Source: Elusimicrobiota bacterium (GTDB lineage Bacteria > Elusimicrobiota > Elusimicrobia > UBA1565 > UBA9628). From it: a stretch of DNA of 36,050 bases. A program made the position numbers and the translations under genes. Every line of letters begins with the position of its first letter. The first letter of the stretch is position 1. Location: the NCBI GenBank assembly GCA_028871595.1, contig JAGWMT010000004.1:1-36050 (forward strand). The letters run 5' to 3'. Shown piece by piece: positions 1-7,139 of this stretch. The notes beneath the pieces are model-generated. The model made no database searches, had not been told where the DNA came from, and saw only the letters and a list, made by a program, of their open reading frames with translations.

Positions 1-1
1 G

Positions 2-1159
2 ACCGACGCGCTCGCCGAGGAGATCGTCAAGGACCAGGCCGAGAAAGCGACCATGTCGCTCCTGATTCCTCCGCAGATGCTCAACACGATGAACGAGAAG
101 GACCTCAAGGGCGATCCCGTCCGCCGCTACATGATCCCCATGATCTCCGACCGCTTGAGCGAGTGGCCCAACCACCCCCGCGCCAGCCGCGACTCGCTGC
201 ATGAGTCCGAGATGTGGGCCACCGAGGGCCTCACGCACCGGTATCCCACCAAGGTTTTGGCGGAAATGATCTCCACCTGCCCCCAGTACTGCGGCCACTG
301 CACGCGCATGGACCTGGTCGGCAACTCCGTCCCCCAGGTGGCCAAGCACAAGTTCGAAGGCCAGCCCAAGAACCGCTACGCCGCCATGCTGGACTATCTG
401 CGCAAGACCCCCGGCGTGCGCGACGTGGTCGTCTCCGGCGGCGACGTGGCCAACGTGCCCATCGCCCAGCTCGAGACGTTCCTGATGGAGTTGATGGACA
501 TCCCCAACATCAAGGACATCCGCCTGGCCACGAAAGGCCTCCAGGGTCTGCCCCAGCACTTCCTGCAGGACGATGTGTTGAAAGCGCTTGACCGTATCTC
601 CAAGCGCGCCTGGGACCGCGGAATCGACATCGCCGTGCACACCCACGTCAACCACGCCCAGCAGGTGACCCCGCTGGTCGGCAAGGCCGTGCGCAAGATC
701 CTGGAGATGGGTTTCCGCGACGTGCGCAACCAGGGAGTCCTCCTCCGCGGAGTCAACACCACCCAAAAGGACCTGCTCGAGCTGTGCTTCATGCTGCTCG
801 ACCACGCCAAGATCATGCCGTACTACTTCTACATGGCCGACATGATCCCCAACTCCGAGCATTGGCGCCTGTCCATCGCCGAGGGCATGAAGCTCCAGCA
901 CGACATCATGGGCTACCTGCCCGGCTTCGCCACCCCGCGCGTCACGGTGGACGTGCCGTACGTGGGCAAGCGCTGGATCCACCAGCTCGCCGACTACGAC
1001 AAGGTCAAGGGCATCTCGTACTGGACCAAGAACTACAAGACCGGCATCGAGGCCGACGACGCCGACGCCGTCACCCGCCGTTACGAGTACTACGACCCGG
1101 TCTACACGTTGCCCGCCGAGGGCCAGGCGTTCTGGAAAAAGGAGCTTGTCCATGCGTAA
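2..1159 (+). CDS. kamA: lysine 2,3-aminomutase-family radical SAM enzyme (5' partial)
   Basis: KamA-type enzymes move the alpha-amino group of lysine (or a related amino acid) to the beta carbon, using a [4Fe-4S] cluster, S-adenosylmethionine and PLP. Numbering from the ATG at 53, the cluster motif CPQYCGHC gives C76, C80 and C83, followed by the SAM-binding VVSGGD. D263 (in MADMIPNSEHWR) and D300 (in VTVDVPYVGK) are 37 residues apart, the same spacing as the two aspartates that hold the lysine side-chain amine in clostridial lysine 2,3-aminomutase. K306 sits where the PLP lysine is expected. The frame stays open upstream to the window edge, and the family normally has about 50 more residues before the cluster motif. 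The ATG at 53 is therefore probably internal and the gene is truncated by the window. Lysine is the likely substrate; glutamate or another amino acid is not excluded. The next gene starts inside its stop codon. Confidence 0.88.
   Translation, partial: TDALAEEIVKDQAEKATMSLLIPPQMLNTMNEKDLKGDPVRRYMIPMISDRLSEWPNHPRASRDSLHESEMWATEGLTHRYPTKVLAEMISTCPQYCGHCTRMDLVGNSVPQVAKHKFEGQPKNRYAAMLDYLRKTPGVRDVVVSGGDVANVPIAQLETFLMELMDIPNIKDIRLATKGLQGLPQHFLQDDVLKALDRISKRAWDRGIDIAVHTHVNHAQQVTPLVGKAVRKILEMGFRDVRNQGVLLRGVNTTQKDLLELCFMLLDHAKIMPYYFYMADMIPNSEHWRLSIAEGMKLQHDIMGYLPGFATPRVTVDVPYVGKRWIHQLADYDKVKGISYWTKNYKTGIEADDADAVTRRYEYYDPVYTLPAEGQAFWKKELVHA
1139..1144 (+). promoter_or_regulatory. ribosome binding site AAGGAG
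   Basis: AAGGAG lies 7 bases before the ATG at 1152, inside the end of the aminomutase gene. It fixes the start of the small secreted protein and supports coupling. Confidence 0.7.
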
Positions 1160-1568
1160 GCTGCTCGCCGCCTCGCTTCTGCTCCTGCCCGCGCTGGCGT
1201 TGGCCGTGTCTCCCCCGGTGAAGCTGCGCGACCCCGTCGTGGTCCCGGCCATCGGCTTCACCGCGCAGGTCGCCGACGGCCGCGTGCTCCTGAAGTGGCG
1301 GCGCTACAAGCGCGACGACTTCTTCGGGTACGCCGTGCTCAAGTCCGACAAGGACGAGCCGCTGTACGCCCCCAAGAAATCGCTCCACGAGACGCACAAC
1401 GTCGCCGACCTGACATTCGAGGACGGCCGGATCGCCGTCGGAACCTACCACTACCGCGTGGTCGTGATCACCTCGTTCGGCGACCTCTGGATGAGCCCCG
1501 CTCTCACCGTGACCGTCGGCGCGGCCGACCTGAAGCGTCCCGTCCCCACCGTCGCCGACTTCGAGTAG
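1152..1568 (+). CDS. small secreted protein with a fibronectin-III-like fold
   Basis: A protein of 138 residues begins MRKLLAASLLLLPALALA, a clear Sec signal peptide. The mature part is about 120 residues and looks like one beta-sandwich: VADGRVLLKWRRY near the start and GTYHYRVVVIT near the end are typical FN3 B- and F-strand patterns. The ATG at 1152 is chosen because AAGGAG (1139-1144) lies 7 bases before it. A TTG at 1146 in the same frame is worse placed. The start overlaps the stop of the aminomutase gene by 8 bases, so the two are probably translationally coupled. No catalytic motif is visible. Its function is unknown; it is probably a periplasmic or surface binding module. Confidence 0.75.
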   Translation: MRKLLAASLLLLPALALAVSPPVKLRDPVVVPAIGFTAQVADGRVLLKWRRYKRDDFFGYAVLKSDKDEPLYAPKKSLHETHNVADLTFEDGRIAVGTYHYRVVVITSFGDLWMSPALTVTVGAADLKRPVPTVADFE

Positions 1569-1571
1569 CGC

Positions 1572-2534
1572 TCAGGCCCTCTTGGCCAGGGCCACCGCGC
1601 CCAGCACCACCGCGTCGTCGCCCAAGCGCGAGCGCGCCACCTTGCAGGCGCCGACCGTGCGAAACAGCGCGTCCTGCGCCAAGCGCCGGCGGACGATGGG
1701 CAGCATGAACTCCCCGCAGGCCTCCACCAGCCCGCCCCCGAAGAGGAACAGCTCGGGGTCGAAGCAATGGCGCAGGCTCACGCACGCGTCGCCCAGGCGC
1801 TCGGACGCCGCGCGCAGCACGGACGTCACCAGCGGGTCGCGCCGCTTGAGCGCGCGCGCCAGGACCTTGCTCTTGATGACGTCCAGCTTGCCCCCGTTGA
1901 GGAGGAGGATGTCGGTGCGCGCGCCCGCCTTCACGCCGGCGCGGATGTCGCGCTCCACCGCCGTGCGGCTGGAGTAGGCCTCCAGGCAGCCGCGCGCCCC
2001 GCAGCCGCACAGCGGGCCCTTCGGATCCAAGACCACGTGCCCCAGCTCCGCGGCCGCGCCGTGCGCGCCGGTGAGGAGTTTTCCCCCGCAGACCACGCCG
2101 CCGCCCACGCCGGTGCCCGGGAAGATTCCGACGACGTCGTCCAGCCCCTCGCCCGCGCCCAGCCAGCGCTCGCCCAGAACGCCCAGATTCACGTCGTTGC
2201 CGAGCGCTACCTTCGTGTCGAAGCGGCGGCGCAATTCCGCGGCCAGGGGATAGCCGGCCAAGGCGATGTTCGGGGCGACCAGGACCTTCTCACCGTCGGC
2301 GTCCACGATGCCCGGCACGCCCACGCCGATGCCCTTCAGGCGCTTGGGCTTCACGCCCGCGTCGCGCAGGACGTCGCGCGCGGCGCGCAGGATCACCCGC
2401 GCCACCTCCGCGGCTCCGCCGCGGCGCGGCGTCGAGGTCTTCTCCCACGCCACGATCTTGCCGCCCGGGTGCACCAGCCCCGCCGCGATCTTGGTGCCGC
2501 CCACGTCGACGCCCAGATAGTATCCCTTGGCCAT
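1572..2534 (-). CDS. ROK-family sugar kinase (glucokinase-like)
   Basis: A 320-residue cytoplasmic kinase that would phosphorylate glucose or an N-acetyl-hexosamine with ATP. The phosphate-binding motif GVDVGGTK is at residues 8-15. The catalytic aspartate is D114 in GNDVN, and the glycine-rich GTGVGGG loop follows. The ROK zinc site is complete: H166 in ELGHVV, then C176, C178 and C183 in CGCGARGC. The length is normal for a ROK kinase with no DNA-binding domain, so this is an enzyme rather than a repressor. The exact sugar cannot be read from the sequence. The start is the ATG at 2534, with a TATAAT box only 7 bases upstream. The gene converges on the small secreted protein, with 3 bases between stops. 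Confidence 0.92.
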   Translation of the reverse strand: MAKGYYLGVDVGGTKIAAGLVHPGGKIVAWEKTSTPRRGGAAEVARVILRAARDVLRDAGVKPKRLKGIGVGVPGIVDADGEKVLVAPNIALAGYPLAAELRRRFDTKVALGNDVNLGVLGERWLGAGEGLDDVVGIFPGTGVGGGVVCGGKLLTGAHGAAAELGHVVLDPKGPLCGCGARGCLEAYSSRTAVERDIRAGVKAGARTDILLLNGGKLDVIKSKVLARALKRRDPLVTSVLRAASERLGDACVSLRHCFDPELFLFGGGLVEACGEFMLPIVRRRLAQDALFRTVGACKVARSRLGDDAVVLGAVALAKRA

Positions 2535-2547
2535 TGGTCGAATTATA
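2535..2547 (-). promoter_or_regulatory. -10 box (TATAAT) of the ROK kinase, leaderless layout
   Basis: On the minus strand a perfect TATAAT (2542-2547) is separated by 7 bases from the ATG at 2534. I see no good -35 box at 16-18 bases. Transcription would begin at or within a base or two of the start codon. Confidence 0.6.
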
Positions 2548-2622
2548 CCCGGATTGGAGGCTTTACCGCTCTTTAATCATACCTTTGCCGCTTTTTTTCT
2601 GGCGCCGGAAGCGCCCCGGGCG

Positions 2623-2634
2623 CATACTCAGGAT
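2623..2634 (+). promoter_or_regulatory. possible -10 box of the response regulator gene
   Basis: CATACT (2623-2628) ends 6 bases before the ATG at 2635. It matches TATAAT at four positions, and there is no convincing -35. It is listed because the 6-base spacing recurs at other genes here. Confidence 0.35.
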
Positions 2635-3024
2635 ATGAAGCTGCTGATCGTGGAAGACGACGAGGACGCCTCCAGCTTCATGCAGTACGTGCTGGAGGAC
2701 GAGCGCCACAGCGTGCGCACCGCCTCGGCGGCCGGCGAGGCCCGCCTCCAACTGCGCGACTTCACGCCCGACCTCATCATCCTGGACCGAGGTCTCCCCG
2801 ACCAGGACGGATTGGAGTTCTGCCGCGAGCTCAAGAGCGACCCTCGCACCGCCCGCATCCCCGTCATGTTCGTCTCCTCGGCCAAATCCCCGGCCGAGGT
2901 CTCCGACGGCTTCAGCGCCGGCGGAGATGACTACATGACCAAGCCGTTCAGCTTCGTCGAGCTCATCGCCCGGGTCGCGTCCCTTCTCCGGCGCGTCTCC
3001 CCCGACGCCTCCGCGCACGCCTGA
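2635..3024 (+). CDS. single-domain response regulator (CheY-like receiver)
   Basis: The protein is 129 residues and consists only of a receiver domain. The acidic pair is D8/D9 in IVEDDED, the phospho-acceptor is D51 in IILDRGLPD, the switch Ser is S81 in FVSSAK, and the conserved lysine is K103 in MTKPF. There is no output domain, so it must act by protein contact or as a phosphorelay intermediate. The ATG at 2635 is chosen because the receiver fold starts at once (MKLLIVEDD); the longer in-frame reading adds a meaningless N-terminus. No kinase gene is adjacent; the nearest one in the window is at 20598. The epimerase gene follows after 37 bases with its own promoter-like sequence. Confidence 0.9.
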   Translation: MKLLIVEDDEDASSFMQYVLEDERHSVRTASAAGEARLQLRDFTPDLIILDRGLPDQDGLEFCRELKSDPRTARIPVMFVSSAKSPAEVSDGFSAGGDDYMTKPFSFVELIARVASLLRRVSPDASAHA

Positions 3025-3025
3025 G

Positions 3026-3055
3026 TGGACGGCGGCGGACGCGAAGCGGTAAGAT
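3026..3055 (+). promoter_or_regulatory. promoter of the epimerase gene, leaderless layout
   Basis: TGGACG (3026-3031), an 18-base spacer, then TAAGAT (3050-3055), followed by 6 bases and the ATG at 3062. Each box matches its consensus at four or five positions. No Shine-Dalgarno sequence fits before the ATG. Confidence 0.5.
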
Positions 3056-3061
3056 ACGAGA

Positions 3062-3610
3062 ATGCCTTTCACGTTGACTCCTTATGGCGGCCTCGACGGG
3101 TTGTTGCTGGTCGAGGGCAAGTCCTTTCCCGATGAGCGCGGCTTCTTCATGGAGTCCTTCCGCGCCGATGAGTGGGCCAAGGCCGGGCTGCCGCCCCTGG
3201 TCCAGGACAACCTTTCCCGCTCGAAACGCGGCGTGATCCGCGGCCTGCACTACCAGAAGAAGCCGGCCGCGATCGGCAAGCTGGTGCGCTGCTCGCGCGG
3301 AAAGATTTTCGACGCCGTGGTGGACATCCGGCGCGGCTCGCCCACGTACGGGCGCTGGGCCGGGATCGAGCTGGACGACACGGGCAACCGGATGTTCTGG
3401 GTTCCCGAGGGCTTCGCTCACGGCTTCTGCGCGCTCAGCGAGGAGGCCGACGTCGCCTACAAGGTCACCGGCTACTGGTCCGCCGCCGTGGACGCCGGCA
3501 TCCGTTGGAACGATCCCGCCGTGGCCGTGCGCTGGCCCGTGGCGCCCGGCGCGGAGATCCTGACCGCCAAGGACCGGGCTTTGCCCCTCCTCGCCGACGC
3601 GTGGGAATAG
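3062..3610 (+). CDS. rfbC: dTDP-4-dehydrorhamnose 3,5-epimerase
   Basis: RmlC epimerises C3 and C5 of dTDP-4-keto-6-deoxyglucose in the dTDP-L-rhamnose pathway, which feeds cell-surface polysaccharide. The 182-residue length is typical. The N-terminal DERGFFMESF, the core VIRGLHYQ with catalytic H63, K73, H120 in GFAHGF, Y133, and IRWNDP near residue 148 all fit. D171 in TAKDR is placed as the partner of the catalytic histidine. The other rhamnose genes (rmlA, rmlB, rmlD) are not in this window, so the gene is separated from the usual cluster or the cluster lies elsewhere. The GTG start of the next gene overlaps its last codons. Confidence 0.93.
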   Translation: MPFTLTPYGGLDGLLLVEGKSFPDERGFFMESFRADEWAKAGLPPLVQDNLSRSKRGVIRGLHYQKKPAAIGKLVRCSRGKIFDAVVDIRRGSPTYGRWAGIELDDTGNRMFWVPEGFAHGFCALSEEADVAYKVTGYWSAAVDAGIRWNDPAVAVRWPVAPGAEILTAKDRALPLLADAWE

Positions 3611-4698
3611 CCCCCGGCAACCTGCTGGAGCAGGTCCGCAACACCGCCCCGTTCCTGTTCGACGCCCCGCCCTATCCCGCGGAAGGGCCGCTGTCTTATC
3701 TCCGCCGCCTCCAGGGCGCCGACGCGCGTCCGCTCAACGCGTCTTCCTATTATTTGCTCTGCCTGACCGCGCATTGGGCCACGGCGGGAACCTTCGTGCC
3801 CACCGACGTGGACAACGCCATCCGCTGGCGCCTGTGGCAGGACGCTTCGCCCTCCCAGGTTTCCGCGTTCGCGGGTCACGTGCTGGACGCGCTCTCGTGG
3901 GACTACTCACCCGTGACAGGACGCAAGGTGCGCGCCCCGGACGGATCGCTGCTGTCCACCCACGAGGGCACGTGGTTCTCCGTGGCGGTCGGCGCCTACG
4001 CCGCCTCCCGTGAAAAAGATCCGGCCTTGGCCCGGCGCGTTTTGGACGCCATGCTCCAGGAGGCCGAACGCGAGCGGACGATCTTCGCCGCGATCGCCGA
4101 TTCCGGGGACGGCGTCGCGATCCTGAAGGCCTGCGCCTTGATCGCGCACAACTTCGGGGACCTCGACCGCGTCGCCGATCAATGGGAGCTTCCGGCGGAC
4201 GACGCCCTGCGCGTGGCCCTGTACGACGCCGCCAAGCCCGGTTCGCGCTTGTACGGCGGGCTGCTGGGCTGGGCCGGGGAGCTCAATCAGAAATTCCTGG
4301 GCGCCGACAACCACCGCCACTACCCCCTGCGCGAGCCCCGCTGCCTGCGCCGCAGCGCCGACCTGCTCATCGAGGTCGGCCCGTTCTTCGACGATTGGGG
4401 ACGCCGCGTCGCGCGCCATCCCGGGCTCGCGCGCGAGGACGTGGCCGAGGTGGTGCGCGCCCTCCTCGACGGCTGGACCCGTCTTCACGGGCCCGCGGGC
4501 TACGCGCGCGCGCTGGCGGGCATCCTGGAGACGTTCCCGGGCGGGCGCGCGGCGCTGGGCAAGCTGCTGCCGGGCGCCGACCGGCGTCAACTGGAGTCCG
4601 GCCCGATCAAGACCGTCATGGACCTGTCCCAAGAGCGCTTCGAGGCGCAATGGGCCAACCGCGTCCGGCAGGTCCCCCGCCCGGCCGCCGCGGTCTAA
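3601..4698 (+). CDS. conserved-looking protein of unknown function
   Basis: I do not recognise this protein of about 365 residues. It has no signal peptide or membrane segment and is rich in Trp, Leu and Ala, with a predicted mostly helical character. Recognisable points are LSWDYSPVTGRKVRAPDG near residue 100, STHEGTWFSVAVGAYAA after it, and HNFGDLDRVADQW in the middle. The start is not certain. The GTG at 3601 overlaps the epimerase stop by 10 bases, which suits coupling, but there is no clear ribosome site. The upstream in-frame extension overlaps the epimerase gene and looks like noise. Its position next to a nucleotide-sugar gene could suggest a surface-polysaccharide role, but that is only context. 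Confidence 0.7.
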   Translation: MGIAPGNLLEQVRNTAPFLFDAPPYPAEGPLSYLRRLQGADARPLNASSYYLLCLTAHWATAGTFVPTDVDNAIRWRLWQDASPSQVSAFAGHVLDALSWDYSPVTGRKVRAPDGSLLSTHEGTWFSVAVGAYAASREKDPALARRVLDAMLQEAERERTIFAAIADSGDGVAILKACALIAHNFGDLDRVADQWELPADDALRVALYDAAKPGSRLYGGLLGWAGELNQKFLGADNHRHYPLREPRCLRRSADLLIEVGPFFDDWGRRVARHPGLAREDVAEVVRALLDGWTRLHGPAGYARALAGILETFPGGRAALGKLLPGADRRQLESGPIKTVMDLSQERFEAQWANRVRQVPRPAAAV

Positions 4699-4728
4699 AG
4701 GTCCCACCCTCCACGGGCCCAACGCCCC

Positions 4729-4757
4729 ATGACGCCTGCCCCGCGTTCAGGCACAAT
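4729..4757 (+). promoter_or_regulatory. promoter of the metalloprotease gene, leaderless layout
   Basis: ATGACG (4729-4734), a 17-base spacer and CACAAT (4752-4757) lie 6 bases before the ATG at 4764. Each box matches consensus at four of six positions, so this is modest evidence strengthened by the repeated 6-base spacing. Confidence 0.4.
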
Positions 4758-4763
4758 AGGGGC

Positions 4764-7109
4764 ATGACCGATCTCCTCCGCTTGACGCCGCTGATCCTCC
4801 TGACCTCCATGCTCGGCGCCGCGCCGCTGAGCGCCCAGGTCATGGAGATCGCTCCGCGCTCCATCCCGTCCGCGCTCGGCTCCGCGCCCTCCGCCGTCGC
4901 CCCCGTCTTCACGCCCCTGGCCGCGCCCGCCTTCACCGTCTCCGCTCCGGCCCTGGCGCCCGGCGCCTTCGCCCCCGCCGCGGCCGCGGCCGCGGCCGCC
5001 GCCGCGCCGGTTCCGGCGTTGGCTCCCGCTCCCGCCGCCGCTGCCGTCCGCGAGCACGTTTCCGCTCCGCGCAGCTTGGCCGGACGCCTGGCGCGGGCCG
5101 TCTCCCAGGGAATCTCCCGGACCATCGAGAATGTTTTCGACGGAGCCCCCGCGTACTCCCGCGGCATTCTCACCGCGCCTCGCTCCGGACACCGACTGCA
5201 CCCCGGGGTCCATCTCGACGCCAAGCCCCGCCCCAGCGACGCGGGCTCGGTCCGCGTCAACGATTTCCATCTCTCGCCTTCTCATCAACTGCCCAACGGC
5301 GCCGCGCCGCTCAAGCTGAACGCGGATGCGTCGGATCCCGCGGCGGTCGAGAAGGCCCTGCGCGACCTGGTGGACGCCGATCCGGCCAAGTACGGCGCGA
5401 ACAGCGCCGACATGGCGAAGGTCCACGTGCAGTTCGTTCCCGGAGACAAGGCCCAGGGGCAGGCGGACACCTATTACGCGATCTTCCGTCAGTGGAAGAA
5501 GGGCGCGGAGAAGGACGGCTCGCCGTATTATCTGCTGGTGGACGGCGGCAGTCTCACCTTCGTGCTGAAGGTGCTCGACGACGGCAAGCCCACGGTCATG
5601 GCCACCGAGGGGCGCCTGTATCCCGGGATCTCCTCCGACGTCCTGACCGTCAACTACGACGACGCGCAGCTCCAGGCCTTCGCCGAGAAGCGCCTCCAGT
5701 CCCCGCCGGACGCGGCCCCCAGCGCCTTGAAGAAATTCCTGGCCCGCTTTTGGGACCGCGTCGTGAAGGGCGCGCGCAAGTCCGCGCCGTCCTCCGAGCC
5801 CGCCCAGTTCCTGACCCGCACCATCACTCAGATGAACGGCGCCTGGCGCGCCGTCAACGTGTACGAGGCCGCCGACCTGGAAGGCCGTCCCGTCATCGTC
5901 GCCGTGGACGTCAAGAGCGGCGAGGCCTTCGCCTGGAGCGCCCAGCAGCTCCTGCGCGACGGCGGCCCCATCGCCTCCGGCGTCGGGGGTGTCGTCACGG
6001 CGCGCGGCACGGCCCTCAACGACGCGGGCAGCGACCACGGCCCGACGTCCGCCCTGCCGCTCCCGTTCGCCAACGTCTACGACCAGTCCGGGAAGGTCGT
6101 GGCCGTCACCGACGCCGACGGCCGCTTCACGGTCCCCGGCGCCTCGGCCGGCCCGGTCCGCCTGACCATCCGCCTCAACGGCCGCTACGCCGACACGACG
6201 GACGCCGACGGCGACAAGAACGGCGACGTCTCGGTCACCATGACGGCGACGCCGGGCCGGCCCGTGACCGCCTCCCTGAATCCCGACGGGAGCAATCCCG
6301 AGCTCGAGGCCGAGGTGAACGGCTACATCTACTATTCGAAGCAGGTGGATTGGCTCAAGAACTCCGCCGGCGTGACCGACGAGCGCATCCTGGCGCCTCT
6401 CGGCGGCGGCGTGAAGGCCAACAAGCACGACATGCCCGGCAACGCCTACTACAGCCCCTCCGACGACAGCCTGAACCTGCAGGCCGCCGCCACGGTGACC
6501 TTCAAGGACAAGCTCGGCCGCCCGCACAAGATCTCCTTCGAGAACACGGCCCAGCCGTCGATCATCTACCACGAAAGCACGCACCGCGCCGTCCAGATCC
6601 TGTCGCAGATCGCCCTGAGCGCGGAGCAGGCCGCGTCCAGCGCGTACCGGTTCGTCCGCTTCGTCATGGACCCCGTGATGGACTCCGGCGTCAACGAGGC
6701 CATCGCCGACACCGTCTCCATGTTCATGCGCGGAAATCCCCTCATCGGCGAGGGCTTCTACGTGACGCCCCCGGCCCACGGCCCGAACCTGATCCGCACC
6801 GGCGAGAACGACACCCAGTACGACCCCCAGAACCCCGATCCGCACGCGCAGGGCGAGGCCTACATGGGCTTCACCTGGACCGTGCGCCAGGCGCTGGTGG
6901 CGGCGCTGGGCGAGGCCGCGGGCGCCGCGTACGCCGCCCTCCTCGTCGTGCCCACCACGCTGTACAGCCAGCCCAAGGACGTGCCCACGGCCATGCTCCA
7001 CGTGCTGATCAGCGACATGAAGACGGACGGGACCATTCCGCACGAAGCGCTCATCCGCCAGGCGGCCCAGGCGCACGGTCCCGCCATCGCCGACGTGCCG
7101 CTGCGTTGA
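4764..7109 (+). CDS. secreted thermolysin-like (gluzincin) metalloprotease
   Basis: A protein of 781 residues with a Sec signal peptide (about residues 1-24, ending APLSAQ). Next comes a low-complexity Ala/Pro segment to about residue 95 that includes a long Ala run. Residues about 175-300 resemble a protease propeptide domain. Residues about 405-500 look like a carboxypeptidase-regulatory/Ig-like insert (VTDADGRFTVPG). The catalytic part has HESTH (H603, E604, H607) and then NEAIAD with E645, the pattern of thermolysin and fungalysin families in which two His and a downstream Glu bind zinc. The His-to-Glu distance is 38 residues, clearly longer than the roughly 20-26 usual in those families. 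It probably acts in the periplasm or outside the cell. The upstream in-frame reading overlaps the previous gene and is rejected in favour of the ATG before the signal peptide. Confidence 0.82.
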   Translation: MTDLLRLTPLILLTSMLGAAPLSAQVMEIAPRSIPSALGSAPSAVAPVFTPLAAPAFTVSAPALAPGAFAPAAAAAAAAAAPVPALAPAPAAAAVREHVSAPRSLAGRLARAVSQGISRTIENVFDGAPAYSRGILTAPRSGHRLHPGVHLDAKPRPSDAGSVRVNDFHLSPSHQLPNGAAPLKLNADASDPAAVEKALRDLVDADPAKYGANSADMAKVHVQFVPGDKAQGQADTYYAIFRQWKKGAEKDGSPYYLLVDGGSLTFVLKVLDDGKPTVMATEGRLYPGISSDVLTVNYDDAQLQAFAEKRLQSPPDAAPSALKKFLARFWDRVVKGARKSAPSSEPAQFLTRTITQMNGAWRAVNVYEAADLEGRPVIVAVDVKSGEAFAWSAQQLLRDGGPIASGVGGVVTARGTALNDAGSDHGPTSALPLPFANVYDQSGKVVAVTDADGRFTVPGASAGPVRLTIRLNGRYADTTDADGDKNGDVSVTMTATPGRPVTASLNPDGSNPELEAEVNGYIYYSKQVDWLKNSAGVTDERILAPLGGGVKANKHDMPGNAYYSPSDDSLNLQAAATVTFKDKLGRPHKISFENTAQPSIIYHESTHRAVQILSQIALSAEQAASSAYRFVRFVMDPVMDSGVNEAIADTVSMFMRGNPLIGEGFYVTPPAHGPNLIRTGENDTQYDPQNPDPHAQGEAYMGFTWTVRQALVAALGEAAGAAYAALLVVPTTLYSQPKDVPTAMLHVLISDMKTDGTIPHEALIRQAAQAHGPAIADVPLR
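4976..5010 (+). repeat. GCGGCC-type simple repeat encoding poly-alanine
   Basis: A run of alternating GCC and GCG codons with several perfect tandem GCGGCC units encodes the Ala stretch behind the signal peptide of the metalloprotease. Such tracts can change length by slippage; six-base steps would keep the frame. Confidence 0.7.
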
Positions 7110-7134
7110 CGGACGCCGTGCGATGCGCTAAAGT
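7106..7134 (+). promoter_or_regulatory. promoter of the thioredoxin/TPR gene, leaderless layout
   Basis: TTGACG (7106-7111, five of six), a 17-base spacer and TAAAGT (7129-7134, four of six) end 5 bases before the ATG at 7140. The -35 box overlaps the stop codon of the metalloprotease gene. Confidence 0.6.
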
Positions 7135-7139
7135 GAGGC

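Noticed and set aside
2601..2615. Stem GGCGC-CGGAA-GCGCC as a terminator
   Set aside because: The T-run lies before it on the plus strand and becomes an A-run after it on the minus strand, so it does not fit a terminator for either direction.
4695..7076. A 793-codon minus-strand frame opposite the metalloprotease gene
   Set aside because: Same GC-bias effect; the plus strand has a signal peptide, HESTH and NEAIAD.
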